Part shown: positions 50,758 to 59,317 of the stretch, piece by piece
Position numbering within the stretch: the first letter of the stretch is position 1
Layout: every line of letters begins with the position of its first letter
Assembly: GCF_029581275.1 (NCBI RefSeq)
Contig: NZ_CP120742.1
Span: forward strand, 3,952,001 to 4,016,000
DNA: 64,000 nt
Source: Micromonospora sp. WMMD1155
GTDB lineage: Bacteria > Actinomycetota > Actinomycetes > Mycobacteriales > Micromonosporaceae
Reading direction: 5' to 3'
Position numbers and translations under genes: made by a program
The notes under the pieces: generated by a model
What the model saw: the letters and a program-made list of their open reading frames with translations, nothing else
What the model was told of the DNA's origin: nothing
Database searches by the model: none

Positions 50758-51129
50758 ATGGTGGACGCGACCACGAGGTTCTTCGAGGACCTGGACCGGC
50801 GGGGGTACGAGCCCCTGCTGGCGAAGACCTCCGGGACACTGCGTATCGACCTGCACGAGGGGGCGCAGACCCGGCACTGGCTGCTGAGGATCGACCACGG
50901 CCGGTTGAACGTGAGTCAGGAGGACCGGGAGGCCGATACGGTCATCGGCGCCGACCCGGTCCTGTTCGACGACATCGCCGCCGGGCGTGAGCACGGCCTG
51001 GCCGCGCTGTTGCGGGGGGACATGACGGTGTCGGGTGACGCTCGTCTGATCGTGCAGGTCGAGCGGATCTTCCCGGGTTCCCCGGACGCCCGGGGGCCCC
51101 GTCGCCGCTTCGTCGGGGAGGTGCACTGA
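50758..51129 (+). CDS. SCP2 sterol-carrier-like domain protein
   Basis: A 123-residue protein with an SCP2-like fold: LDRRGYEPLLAKTSGTLRID, HWLLRIDHGRLNVS and DTVIGADPVLFDDIAAGRE, then the GLAALLRGDMTVSGD segment that closes the lipid pocket. It should bind a small hydrophobic or acyl molecule. GGGAGGAG lies ten bases before the ATG; an in-frame GTG at 50749 is next to it. The stop overlaps the start of the large glycosidase gene as TGATG, an unusual pairing. Confidence 0.88.
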   Translation: MVDATTRFFEDLDRRGYEPLLAKTSGTLRIDLHEGAQTRHWLLRIDHGRLNVSQEDREADTVIGADPVLFDDIAAGREHGLAALLRGDMTVSGDARLIVQVERIFPGSPDARGPRRRFVGEVH

Positions 51130-53189
51130 TGGGGCAGAGCAACACGATCCGGATCCTGGACGGCAACACGTTCGTCGTCTGCGAGGACACCGGCGACATC
51201 GAGGCGACGCCGAGCGAGCCGACCGGGCTCTTCTCCATCGACACCCGGTTCCTGTCGACGTGGGTGCTGACCGTCAACGGTGAGCGGCTCAACTCGCTCT
51301 CCTTCGATGACCTGCAGTACTTCGAGTCGCGGTTCTTCCTGGTTCCGGGCATGGCCACGCACTACGTGGACGCGAAGCTGTCGATCATCCGGGAGCGCGT
51401 GGTGGGCAGCAGCTTCCGGGAGCAGGTCACCATCCTCAACCACGACGAGAAGCCGGTCGACCTGGAAGTGCGGATGGACGCGGCGTCGGACTTCGCGGAC
51501 CTGTTCCAGGTCAAGGACGAGATCCTGAACAAGAAGGGCGAGATCTACACCGAGGTCGAGTCGGATCGGCTGCGGCTCGGGTACCGGCGGGGCAACTTCC
51601 GGCGCGAAACGGTCATCTCCTCGTCCATGTCGCCCCGGTTCGACAACAAGGGGTTCGCGTACACCGTGCACCTGGAGCCCAACGAGCAGTGGGACGCCTC
51701 GATCCACGTCGAGACGCACGCGGTCGGGCCCGGTGGTCGGGACCTGCGTCTGGGTCTGCGCATGCGCGACACCGAGCGGCTCGCCCTGCAACACGACCTG
51801 GAGCAGTGGATCGCCGACGCCCCGAAGGTCAACAGTGAGCACGGTCGGGTGTCCAGCACGTACCGGCGCAGCCTGATCGACCTGGCCGCGCTGCGCTTCT
51901 CGCCGCTGTCGCTGGGTGGTGCCACCCTGCCGGCCGCCGGTCTGCCCTGGTTCATGACCATGTTCGGCCGGGACAGCATTCTGACCTGCCTGCAGACACT
52001 GCCGTTCACGCCGCAGTTGTCGAAGACGACGCTGCGCATCCTGGCCTCGTTGCAGGGCAGTCGGTTCGACGACTTCCGGGACGAGGACCCGGGTCGCATC
52101 CTGCACGAGATGCGCTACGGCGAGACCGCGGCCTTCGAGGAGCAACCGCACTCGCCGTACTACGGCTCGGTGGACGCGACGCCGCTGTTCGTCGTCCTGC
52201 TCGACGAGTACGAGCGGTGGAGCGGTGACGTCGCGCTGGTCAAGGAGTTGGAGCAGGAGTCCCGGGCGGCGCTGAAGTGGATCGACAACTACGCCGACCT
52301 GGTGGGCAACGGCTACATCTGGTACGAGCGGCGCAACACCGACACCGGACTGGAGAACCAGTGCTGGAAGGACTCCTGGGACTCGATCTCCTACTCCGAC
52401 GGCACCCTGCCGCCGTTTCCCCGGGCCACCTGCGAGGTGCAGGGGTACGCGTACGACGCGAAGATGCGTGGAGCCCGGTTGGCCCGGGAGTTCTGGGATG
52501 ACCCGGAGTTCGCCGACCAGTTGGAGCGGGAGGCGGCGGAGCTGAAACAGCGGTTCAACCGGGACTGGTGGGTGGACGACGGCGGGTACTTCGCCCTGGC
52601 CCTGGACCCGGACGGCCGCCAGTGCGACATCCTCAGCTCCAACATCGGCCACCTGCTGTGGAGCGGGATCGTGGACCCTGAGCGGGCGGAGAAGCTGGCC
52701 GAGCACCTGGTGGGGCCGCGACTGTTCTCCGGTTGGGGCGTACGCACCCTGGCCGAGGGGGAGACCAGGTACAACCCGATCGGCTACCACAACGGCACGA
52801 TCTGGCCGTTCGACAACTCCTTCATCGCCTGGGGTCTGCGCCGGTACGGCTTCGCCGAGGAGGCCGCCACCATCGCCAACGGCATCCTGGACGCGGCCAC
52901 GTACTTCGGCGGACGGTTGCCGGAGGCGTTCGGCGGTTACCCGAGGGAGCTGACGAAGTTCCCGGTGGAGTATCCGACGGCGTGCAGCCCGCAGGCCTGG
53001 TCCACCGGTACGCCGCTGCTGTTGTTGCGGACCATGCTCGGCCTGGAGCCGCACGAGGGGCACCTGGCGGTCGAGCCACGGCTGCCGGTGGGCATGGGAC
53101 GGATCGAGGTGCTGGACATCCCGGGTCGGTGGGGTCGGGTGGATGCGTTCGCCCGGGGCCGGCTGGACCTGAACAAACTCGACGACTGA
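51129..53189 (+). CDS. Glycogen-debranching-type glycosidase (amylo-alpha-1,6-glucosidase family)
   Basis: A 686-residue enzyme. The N-terminal GDE-N-like beta domain (about 5-220) begins with IRILDGNTFVVCEDTGDIEA. The catalytic (alpha/alpha)6 barrel (about 260-640) has GLPWFMTMFGRDSI, LRILASLQGS, WKDSWDSI and NPIGYHNGTIWPFDNS. It resembles actinomycete proteins annotated as amylo-alpha-1,6-glucosidase; true activity on glycogen branch points is not proven, and trehalose or other glucan substrates are possible. No signal peptide is present. It is translationally coupled to the SCP2-like gene upstream. Confidence 0.92.
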   Translation: MGQSNTIRILDGNTFVVCEDTGDIEATPSEPTGLFSIDTRFLSTWVLTVNGERLNSLSFDDLQYFESRFFLVPGMATHYVDAKLSIIRERVVGSSFREQVTILNHDEKPVDLEVRMDAASDFADLFQVKDEILNKKGEIYTEVESDRLRLGYRRGNFRRETVISSSMSPRFDNKGFAYTVHLEPNEQWDASIHVETHAVGPGGRDLRLGLRMRDTERLALQHDLEQWIADAPKVNSEHGRVSSTYRRSLIDLAALRFSPLSLGGATLPAAGLPWFMTMFGRDSILTCLQTLPFTPQLSKTTLRILASLQGSRFDDFRDEDPGRILHEMRYGETAAFEEQPHSPYYGSVDATPLFVVLLDEYERWSGDVALVKELEQESRAALKWIDNYADLVGNGYIWYERRNTDTGLENQCWKDSWDSISYSDGTLPPFPRATCEVQGYAYDAKMRGARLAREFWDDPEFADQLEREAAELKQRFNRDWWVDDGGYFALALDPDGRQCDILSSNIGHLLWSGIVDPERAEKLAEHLVGPRLFSGWGVRTLAEGETRYNPIGYHNGTIWPFDNSFIAWGLRRYGFAEEAATIANGILDAATYFGGRLPEAFGGYPRELTKFPVEYPTACSPQAWSTGTPLLLLRTMLGLEPHEGHLAVEPRLPVGMGRIEVLDIPGRWGRVDAFARGRLDLNKLDD

Positions 53190-53283
53190 GGAACCGACCG
53201 ACTAACCGGCGGCGGCACGCCTGTCGTGTCGCCGCCGGTTCGCCACTCGGCCGAACCCCAGCCCGGCGGGGTAGATTCTGCGG

Positions 53284-54036
53284 ATGCCGGAGCTCGTGTA
53301 CCCGCCCGTTATCGCCACCGCCAAGACGATGTTCCGTCTCCTCGACCTGAAGATCACCATCGAGGGCGCCCACCACGTACCCCGCACCGGCGGGGCGGTG
53401 TTGGCCAGCAACCACGTCAGCTACCTCGATTTCATCTTCGCCGGTCTGGGCGCCAACGCTTCCGGTCGGCTGGTCCGGTTCATGGCCAAGGACTCGGTCT
53501 TCACGCACCGGATCTCCGGCCCGCTGATGCGCGGCATGCGGCACATCCCGGTGGACCGGCAGGCCGGCGCGGCCTCGTTCCGCGCCGCGGTGAGTGCGCT
53601 GAAGCAGGGGGAGGTCGTCGGCGTCTTCCCCGAGGCGACGATCAGCCGGTCGTTCACCGTCAAGGAACTCAAGAGTGGCACGGTCCGGATGGCCCGCTCG
53701 GCGAAGGTGCCGGTGTTGCCTGTCGCGCTGTGGGGCACCCAGCGGCTCTGGACCAAGGGTCGGCCCCGCACGCTGACCCGCCGGCACACCCCGATCACCA
53801 TCCTGATCGGTGAGCCGATCGAGCCGGCGGACTTCCCCGACCCGAACGTGCTGGCCGCCGAGCTGACCACCCGGCTCAGCGCTCTCGTCGACCGGGCCCA
53901 GCGGGAGTACCCGGAGAAGCCGACCGGCCCGGAGGACACCTGGTGGCTGCCGGCGCACCTGGGCGGCACAGCGCCCACGCCGGAGGAGGCCGCCGCCCTG
54001 GACGAGGCAGCCGAGCACAGCACCCCCAGCGCCTGA
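53284..54036 (+). CDS. Lysophospholipid acyltransferase (PlsC family)
   Basis: A 250-residue acyltransferase that probably adds the second acyl chain to lysophosphatidate. The catalytic HX4D motif is NHVSYLD (His44, Asp49), followed by SGRLVRFMAKDSVF, MRHIPVDR and VFPEATISRSF (FPEGTRS variant, about 117-127) and LPVALWGTQRLW. The C-terminus has an acidic Pro-rich tail. TAGATT ends six bases before the ATG, suggesting a leaderless mRNA. Many actinomycetes have several copies of this gene; this one is not in an operon. Confidence 0.94.
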   Translation: MPELVYPPVIATAKTMFRLLDLKITIEGAHHVPRTGGAVLASNHVSYLDFIFAGLGANASGRLVRFMAKDSVFTHRISGPLMRGMRHIPVDRQAGAASFRAAVSALKQGEVVGVFPEATISRSFTVKELKSGTVRMARSAKVPVLPVALWGTQRLWTKGRPRTLTRRHTPITILIGEPIEPADFPDPNVLAAELTTRLSALVDRAQREYPEKPTGPEDTWWLPAHLGGTAPTPEEAAALDEAAEHSTPSA

Positions 54037-54069
54037 CGCCGCCGTGGCCGGATCGTTCCGCACCCGGGC

Positions 54070-54330
54070 ATGAGGGTGCAGGACCTGATCGACAGCCGGT
54101 ACGCCGAGACACTGCCACTGGCCGACCTGGCCGCCGCCGGGGGTCTGGCGGAACGGACGCTGACCCGGTTGTTCCGGGCGGCCACCGGCCTCACCCGCTC
54201 GGCTACCAGCAACTGCTCCGGGTCGAGCGCGCCGAGCACCTGATCGGGCACGGCGCGACGGTGGAGGCCGCCGCGCGGACCGTCGGCTTCAGCGATGCCC
54301 GGATGCTGCGCCGCCTGCGAGCCCGCTCCA
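54070..54330 (+). pseudogene. Fragment of an AraC-type regulator with a frameshift
   Basis: The first frame (54070-54243) codes LIDSRYAETLPLADLAAAGG and RTLTRLFRAATGLT, a good first helix-turn-helix of an AraC family protein. It then ends in nonsense at 54241. A shift by one base near 54195 restores LGYQQLLRVERAEHLIGHG and AARTVGFSDARMLRRL, the second helix-turn-helix. No sensor domain precedes it. The 3' part overlaps the reverse-strand gene that ends at 54289. It is therefore a decayed and 5'-truncated gene. A sequencing error could imitate the frameshift but not the missing domain. Confidence 0.7.
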
Positions 54331-55011
54331 CGAGGTCGGCTCCGGCCCCGAGCGGTAGTAGTCGTCGCGGGAGTGGAATTCCACCGGCAGCGAACCGGGC
54401 AGCGTGACCCGGGTTTCCCCGGCGAGGAGGGCGGGGCCGGCCCGCAGCAGGAGCACGTCGCGTTCCTGCGCCGAGAGGTCGACCAGTTGGGGATGGGTGA
54501 GCCGGAACATGGCCACCGCCCGGCGGATCTGCTGAGCCAGCGCCGCGACCTCGGCGGCCGGCCCGCCGAGGGCCAACGCCGGCTGTTGGATGGTGCGCAA
54601 CGCGTCGCAGACGATCAGCAGCTGCGACGGTGCGTCCTGCTCGGTCACCGGCAACTCCAACCGGGACGGCCACTGCCAGCGGATCTGGCCGCTCATCAGG
54701 CCGTCGAGTCGGGCGGGCGGCCGGGCCCGGGTCGTGCCCGCGACGACGAGCGACAGGTGCGAGCCGCTGCCCACCCAGCAGATCCGCTGGTCGGTGATGG
54801 TCACCGCGACCGGCTCGGGTAGCTGCCACCGGCGCCGCGCCTCGCTCGGCCCGAGCAGGTAACCCGACACCAGCAGGCGGTGGCGGCCGAGGACCCGCTC
54901 GCCGGGGACCGGGCGCAGGCTGTGGCGGCGATCCAGGACCGGCCCCACATCGTCGTCGGGCGCGTCGAACCGGTGGGGGCCGATGAAAAAGGGGGACGCG
55001 TCGGCATGCAT
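54289..55011 (-). CDS. Hypothetical protein downstream of the two-component operon
   Basis: A 240-residue soluble protein without recognised domain. Near residue 45 it has HRLLVSGYLLGPSEARRRW, then VAVTITDQRICWVGSG and a helical C-terminal part with AQQIRRAVAMFRLTHPQLVDL. The pattern VAVTITDQRI...GSGSHLSLVV resembles a small beta barrel such as a PH-like domain (inference). GGAGG precedes the ATG at 55011 by eight bases. It lies 72 bases after the response-regulator gene on the same strand. Confidence 0.75.
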   Translation of the reverse strand: MHADASPFFIGPHRFDAPDDDVGPVLDRRHSLRPVPGERVLGRHRLLVSGYLLGPSEARRRWQLPEPVAVTITDQRICWVGSGSHLSLVVAGTTRARPPARLDGLMSGQIRWQWPSRLELPVTEQDAPSQLLIVCDALRTIQQPALALGGPAAEVAALAQQIRRAVAMFRLTHPQLVDLSAQERDVLLLRAGPALLAGETRVTLPGSLPVEFHSRDDYYRSGPEPTSWSGLAGGAASGHR

Positions 55012-55083
55012 CGTCACGACCTCCCGGTCAGCTGGCTGTGATGAGAAGCCTGGCGGACCGCAGGGCCGCTGTCATGACGCCTG

Positions 55084-55773
55084 TTAGGGGGTCGGCCGGT
55101 CGTGTGCCGCCTGTGACCGGTAGATGCCGATCTCCTCCGGGCGGACGAGGCCGTCCTCGATCGCGCGGGCGAGCAGTGCCGCCTTTGTGGCGGCCGGACG
55201 CCCCGCCCGGGTGTACTTGATCCGCGCACGGTCGACGTACTGCTTCACCGTGTGCTCGCTGATCTGCATCCGGCGGGCCACCGACGCCTTGGACATCGAC
55301 TGGAACCAGAGCAGCAGCGCCTCACGTTCCTTGTCGGACAGCATCGGCCGGTCCGGCCGTGGGTCGCCGACCATCGCCCCGGCCAGCGCCGGTGGCACGT
55401 ACGGGCGGTCGCTCGCGGCGGCCAGCACGGTCGCCACGCAGTGCTCCCGCCCCTCGTGTTTGGCCAGGAACGCCGCCGCGCCGGCGTCCAGCGCGGCGAG
55501 CATGGTCTGCGGGTCGGTGTGTTCCGAGTAGACCACCACCCGCCGGCCGGCGGCGCTCAACTCGGCCAACTTGTCCAGTGCCATCCGCCCGTGCAGTCGC
55601 AGGTCGAGCAGGACGACGTCGGCGTCCGGCGCGGCCCGTAGCACCTCGTCCGGGTCGTCGCCGGTGGCCAGCACGGTCAGCCGGGGCTCGGTGGCGAGCC
55701 AGGCGCGGACACCCTCGACCACCACCGGGTGGTCGTCGACGATCGCCACCCCGATCGGCCGCTCGCCGGTCAT
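55084..55773 (-). CDS. LuxR-type response regulator
   Basis: A 229-residue response regulator. The receiver domain has the acidic pair Asp13-Asp14, the phosphorylation site Asp57 in VLLDLRLHG, a Ser in VVYSEH and a Lys in FLAKHEG. The C-terminal LuxR helix-turn-helix (about 155-215) contains LSDKEREALLLWFQSMSKA, ARRMQISEHTVKQYV and ARIKY. The ATG overlaps the stop of the upstream kinase-like gene as ATGA; an ATG at 55797 is also in frame. It is the third gene of the operon. Its targets are unknown; the gene immediately downstream is a candidate. Confidence 0.94.
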   Translation of the reverse strand: MTGERPIGVAIVDDHPVVVEGVRAWLATEPRLTVLATGDDPDEVLRAAPDADVVLLDLRLHGRMALDKLAELSAAGRRVVVYSEHTDPQTMLAALDAGAAAFLAKHEGREHCVATVLAAASDRPYVPPALAGAMVGDPRPDRPMLSDKEREALLLWFQSMSKASVARRMQISEHTVKQYVDRARIKYTRAGRPAATKAALLARAIEDGLVRPEEIGIYRSQAAHDRPTP

Positions 55774-56978
55774 CGCCGCCACCGGGTCTGCGCCCATCTG
55801 ATGTCCCCGTCCCGTTCGTAGAGGTGCTCCACCTGCCCGTCGTCGTGTCGGGCGAGTGGCGGACCGGTCGCCTCCGGTCCCTCCCGGTCCGGGGTGACCA
55901 GGCTGACCACCACCTCGTTCGGGCCGGACACCACCGTCAACCGGGCCCAGCCGCGGGCGTCGGCGAGCGTGGCGGTGAGCGGATCGGCCAGCCGACGTCG
56001 GATCTCCACCGGCAGCGGCGGCGGGTTCCCGATGGTGACCAGGTCGATCGGTAGGCCGTTGCGTTCGGCCAGGTCGGCGGCGGCTCGCAGCTCGTGCAGC
56101 AGCGGATCGGGCACGTCGTCGGACTCGGCGATCAGGCGACGCAGCCGGGCGGCGGCGAGCACGCTGCGGCGCTGCACCTCCGGGTCGGCCGGGTCGGCCT
56201 GACCGGAGGCCAGCTCCCCGAGGACCCGCCCGGCGGCCGAACTGACCAGCGCGAGCCGGTCCCGGCGGTCCCGGCGGCCCCGTTCCGCGGCGTCGCGCTC
56301 GGCGGCCAGCGCATGGCCGGCAGCCGACATGGCGGCCCGTTCCCGGGCCAGGGCGACGATCGCGGTGCTGCCCACGAACACCGCCACCGGAAGGGAGAAC
56401 GTGCCGTAGACGTACATCACGTAGCGGGCCACGTCGACCGGGTCGGCCCCGTGCCCGAGCACGGCGACCAGCGCGATCACCGCGTGCGTGCTCAGCAACG
56501 CGATCAGGCCGACGACCCGCTGCCCCCACACGGCCAGCACGAAGAACCAGCCGAGCGTGCCCCACACCCAGTTGGCGGCGGTGAACAACTGCCCCTCGCC
56601 GGCGGCGGCGAAGACCGCCGCGTCGACGACGAGGAAGAGCCCGGCCAACGGCCACGGCGGCAGCGGCGAGCCGCGCAGGAGGCGTACCCCGGCCACCGCG
56701 CCGACCACCGCGACCAGCACCCAGGCGCCGAGCACCACGACCGGCGCGGCGAACTCCGCGCGGGCGCCCAACACCGCCGGCAGCCCGATCGCGACGTGCC
56801 AGACCAGCGCGATGGCGACGGCGGCGATCCGGGCACCCCGGTCGGACGCGTGCGCGACGGCCGCCGGCGCGGCGAGCCCTTCGGCGACGACCGGCTCCCG
56901 AGGTGCCGGCGCACTTGTCCGGTCCGGCGCCTCCGCTTCGCCGGTGGTCTGCGTCGGCGCGCCGAGGTCAGCCGACAC
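55770..56978 (-). CDS. Sensor-kinase-like membrane protein lacking the phospho-acceptor His
   Basis: A 402-residue protein with five or six membrane helices (about 48-205), a coiled helix (RERAAMSAAGHALAAERDAA), and a cytoplasmic region. In the position where HisKA_3 kinases have a His followed by D/E, this protein shows GRRDRRDRLALVSSAAGRVLGE, with no His. The C-terminal ATPase-like part (VVSGPNEVVVSLVTPDREGP) has no clear G-box. It should be an inactive partner or a regulator of the neighbouring kinase. It overlaps both neighbours (11 and 4 bases), so all three are co-translated. Confidence 0.85.
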   Translation of the reverse strand: MSADLGAPTQTTGEAEAPDRTSAPAPREPVVAEGLAAPAAVAHASDRGARIAAVAIALVWHVAIGLPAVLGARAEFAAPVVVLGAWVLVAVVGAVAGVRLLRGSPLPPWPLAGLFLVVDAAVFAAAGEGQLFTAANWVWGTLGWFFVLAVWGQRVVGLIALLSTHAVIALVAVLGHGADPVDVARYVMYVYGTFSLPVAVFVGSTAIVALARERAAMSAAGHALAAERDAAERGRRDRRDRLALVSSAAGRVLGELASGQADPADPEVQRRSVLAAARLRRLIAESDDVPDPLLHELRAAADLAERNGLPIDLVTIGNPPPLPVEIRRRLADPLTATLADARGWARLTVVSGPNEVVVSLVTPDREGPEATGPPLARHDDGQVEHLYERDGDIRWAQTRWRR

Positions 56979-58146
56979 CGGGCCACTCCAGTCGGATCCG
57001 GGTGCCCGCGCCAGGTGCCGAATGCACGTCGGCCCGCCCGCCGACCGCCGCCATCCGGCCGCGGATCGACTCGCGTAGCCCGTACCGGTGCGAGGGGACG
57101 GTGGCCGGGTCGAAGCCGGGGCCGTCGTCGGCGACCTCGACCACGACGCCCACCGCGTCCCGGCTCATCCGCAGCGTGACCTGCGCGCCCGGCGCATGGC
57201 GGAGCACATTGGACAGCGCGGCGTAGGTGCTCTCGCTGATCGCGTCGGCAACCCCCGCCGGGACCGCGTACGGCTCCAGGGCCAGGTGCACCGGCAGCTC
57301 GGGCAGGCGGCCGACCACCGCCCGCATCCGCCCGTCCAGCGGCACCGGGCCATCGCCGGCCACCGGGCCGACGTCGGTGAGTGCGACGAGGGTACGGAGG
57401 TCGGCGGCACAGCGTTCACGGAAGGCGGCCGAGGGCCCGGGCACCGCGCCGAGCCCCACCATGGTCAACGTGCCGAGCACTGTGTCGTGCAGGTCGCGGT
57501 TCTGTTGACGTTCGGCGTCGCGGGCGGCCCGCGCGACGACCGACTCCCGGGCCAACAGTTGGTGCTCGACGAAGGCGCGGTCCGCCCGGCCGATCCGTCG
57601 GCGCATCACCCCCGCCATCATGGCGGTGCAGAGGGTCTGCGCCAGCAGGGTCGCCGCGTGCGCCCGGGCTTCCGTGGGATTGCCGGCCGCCTGCGCACCG
57701 GTCACGTAGGTGCCGATCACGAGCAGCCCGGCCGGGATGGACCAGCGCGCCGGGGCGGTGGCCTGCGTGTTGATCACTGTGGTGCTGGCCAGCACGGCGA
57801 TCCAACTGCCCTCGCCGGGTAGCACACCGGGCGCCACCAGGACGGGGATGAGGAGGCAGGCCAGCGCGGTGACGGCGACGTCGCCGGCGACCAGGCTCGG
57901 GCCGATGCCGTGGCGTAGCGCGCGGTGCGCGTACCAGATCGACCAGCCGGTCAGCGCTGCCACACCGGGCAGCAACACGGCCGGCTCGACCGGTGGGGTC
58001 CGTACCGACAGGGCCACGGCCGCGCCGACCAGACCGCAGGTCAGTCGCAGGATGGCCGGCAACGTGGTGAAGATGAGGCCGAGCGCCCCGCCGGCCGGAT
58101 TGTCCAGCGTGGGCGGCGGCACGACAGGAGTGGCCGTGGCCGGCAT
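56968..58146 (-). CDS. Sensor histidine kinase (HisKA_3 type)
   Basis: A 392-residue kinase. The N-terminal half has five to six membrane helices (about 20-185) with no large external loop, so the signal may be in or at the membrane. The phospho-acceptor is His220 in RDLHDTVLGTL. The ATPase domain (about 300-390) includes ESTYAALSNVLRHAPGA (N-box) and EVADDGPGFDP (G-box). The ATG at 58146 is chosen because AAGGA lies ten bases upstream; an ATG at 58203 is also possible. It is the first gene of the three-gene operon kinase, degenerate kinase, response regulator. Confidence 0.93.
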   Translation of the reverse strand: MPATATPVVPPPTLDNPAGGALGLIFTTLPAILRLTCGLVGAAVALSVRTPPVEPAVLLPGVAALTGWSIWYAHRALRHGIGPSLVAGDVAVTALACLLIPVLVAPGVLPGEGSWIAVLASTTVINTQATAPARWSIPAGLLVIGTYVTGAQAAGNPTEARAHAATLLAQTLCTAMMAGVMRRRIGRADRAFVEHQLLARESVVARAARDAERQQNRDLHDTVLGTLTMVGLGAVPGPSAAFRERCAADLRTLVALTDVGPVAGDGPVPLDGRMRAVVGRLPELPVHLALEPYAVPAGVADAISESTYAALSNVLRHAPGAQVTLRMSRDAVGVVVEVADDGPGFDPATVPSHRYGLRESIRGRMAAVGGRADVHSAPGAGTRIRLEWPGVG

Positions 58147-58264
58147 CGGGAGGTGTCCTTCCGACAACGACCCATCCGGGTCCGCGCGGGCGGAGATCGA
58201 CATCGGACAATAGCATGCTTTACTGCGAGCGCCGACCACTTGAGTGCATAGTGTCGCTAATGTG

Positions 58265-58657
58265 TCACTCTGTGCGAGGTTCGAGCAGGTCCCACCGGTT
58301 GCCGTAGAGATCGACGAAGACCGCTACCGACCCGTACGCCTCGTGGCGCGGCTCCTCCAGGAAACGCACCCCGGCGGCCACCATCCGGGCGTGGTCCCGG
58401 GCGAAGTCCTCGGTGTACAGGAACAGCCCGACCCGGCCGCCGGTCTGGTCGCCGATCCGGGCCTGCTGCTCGGCGGTGCTCGCCCGGGCCAACAGCAACG
58501 CCGTCTCCCGGGCACCTGTCGGCCGGACCACCACCCACCGCGAACCGTCCGGCCGGGGGGTGTCCTCCACCAACTCGAAACCGAGGCCGCCGACGTAGAA
58601 GTCGATCGCCTCGTCGTACTCGGTGACCAGCAGCGCGACAAGTCCCAGATGTGCCAT
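58265..58657 (-). CDS. VOC superfamily protein (glyoxalase/dioxygenase fold)
   Basis: A 130-residue protein with two beta-alpha-beta-beta-beta modules: LVTEYDEAIDFYVGGLGFEL (about 10-29) and later FARDHARMVAAGVRF and EAYGSVAVFVDLYGNRWDLL. The metal ligands are typically His/Glu; here some positions are different (for example VDLYGNRWDL), so a metal site is possible but not certain. The substrate is unknown. ATG at 58657 begins the first strand. It is separated from the kinase operon by about 120 bases. Confidence 0.9.
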   Translation of the reverse strand: MAHLGLVALLVTEYDEAIDFYVGGLGFELVEDTPRPDGSRWVVVRPTGARETALLLARASTAEQQARIGDQTGGRVGLFLYTEDFARDHARMVAAGVRFLEEPRHEAYGSVAVFVDLYGNRWDLLEPRTE

Positions 58658-58743
58658 TCGGCCATCATGACGGCGGGCGTCGCGGGCCCGATCGGCGGCA
58701 TGCCCACCGGTCACCCGCATCACGCCGCCCGGGTGCGCGTCGG

Positions 58744-59214
58744 TCAGGCGAACCCGATCGGGGTGGACCGGATGAACCAGTTGACGTACCGCTGACGCTC
58801 GTCCACGGCGTTGCCGTAGTCGATGGCCGCGTACCGACGCCCGGTCTCCGGCATCGTGAAGCTCTCCTGCTTCTCGACCCCGGTGCCCGCGACGATGCGC
58901 ACCACATGCTGACCCGGGGGAACCCGCACCGGGAACAGCACCCAGTTGTGCTGGTTCTCGACCGCGAAGCGCCGATCGACCACCTCGGTGCCGTCGATGC
59001 TGACCGTGAGAGCGACCAGGTCGTCAGTGAACGACTGGTTGCTCACCCAGAGGTGCAGGTCCGCCTGATCCTCCTCGACAAGGCGCACGGCCGGGGCGTC
59101 CGGGCTCAGCGACACGGCCGGGCTCGGCGGCGGCGGCGGAACGTCTTCCTTGGTGCACCCCGCCGTGGTGAGGAGCGCCGTCACGGTGAGGATCGCGGTA
59201 CGCAGTCGGTCCAT
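58744..59214 (-). CDS. Small lipoprotein of unknown function
   Basis: A 156-residue lipoprotein. The signal peptide ends at LLTTAGC (Cys20). A Pro-rich linker (about 25-40) leads to a beta-rich domain: ADLHLWVSNQSFTDDLVALT, STDGTEVVDRRF-like strands and VPPGQHVVRIVAGTG, resembling a small immunoglobulin-like fold. The C-terminus has DERQRYVNWFIRSTP. No family can be named. It is divergent from the next lipoprotein gene, sharing about 100 bases of intergenic DNA. Confidence 0.82.
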   Translation of the reverse strand: MDRLRTAILTVTALLTTAGCTKEDVPPPPPSPAVSLSPDAPAVRLVEEDQADLHLWVSNQSFTDDLVALTVSIDGTEVVDRRFAVENQHNWVLFPVRVPPGQHVVRIVAGTGVEKQESFTMPETGRRYAAIDYGNAVDERQRYVNWFIRSTPIGFA

Positions 59215-59317
59215 TCCGCTGAGACGCCCGACAGTTGCCGTCGGTTCCGTTGGTCGTCGGCGGAACCTCGCGTGCCCGTCGGCCGTCCCATCCTCGGGTG
59301 GAAAGGTGGTGAGCCGG

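Noticed and set aside
53226-53813. Plus-strand frame inside the PlsC gene
   Set aside because: Frame-shifted reading of the acyltransferase gene, which has the full HX4D motif in the other frame.
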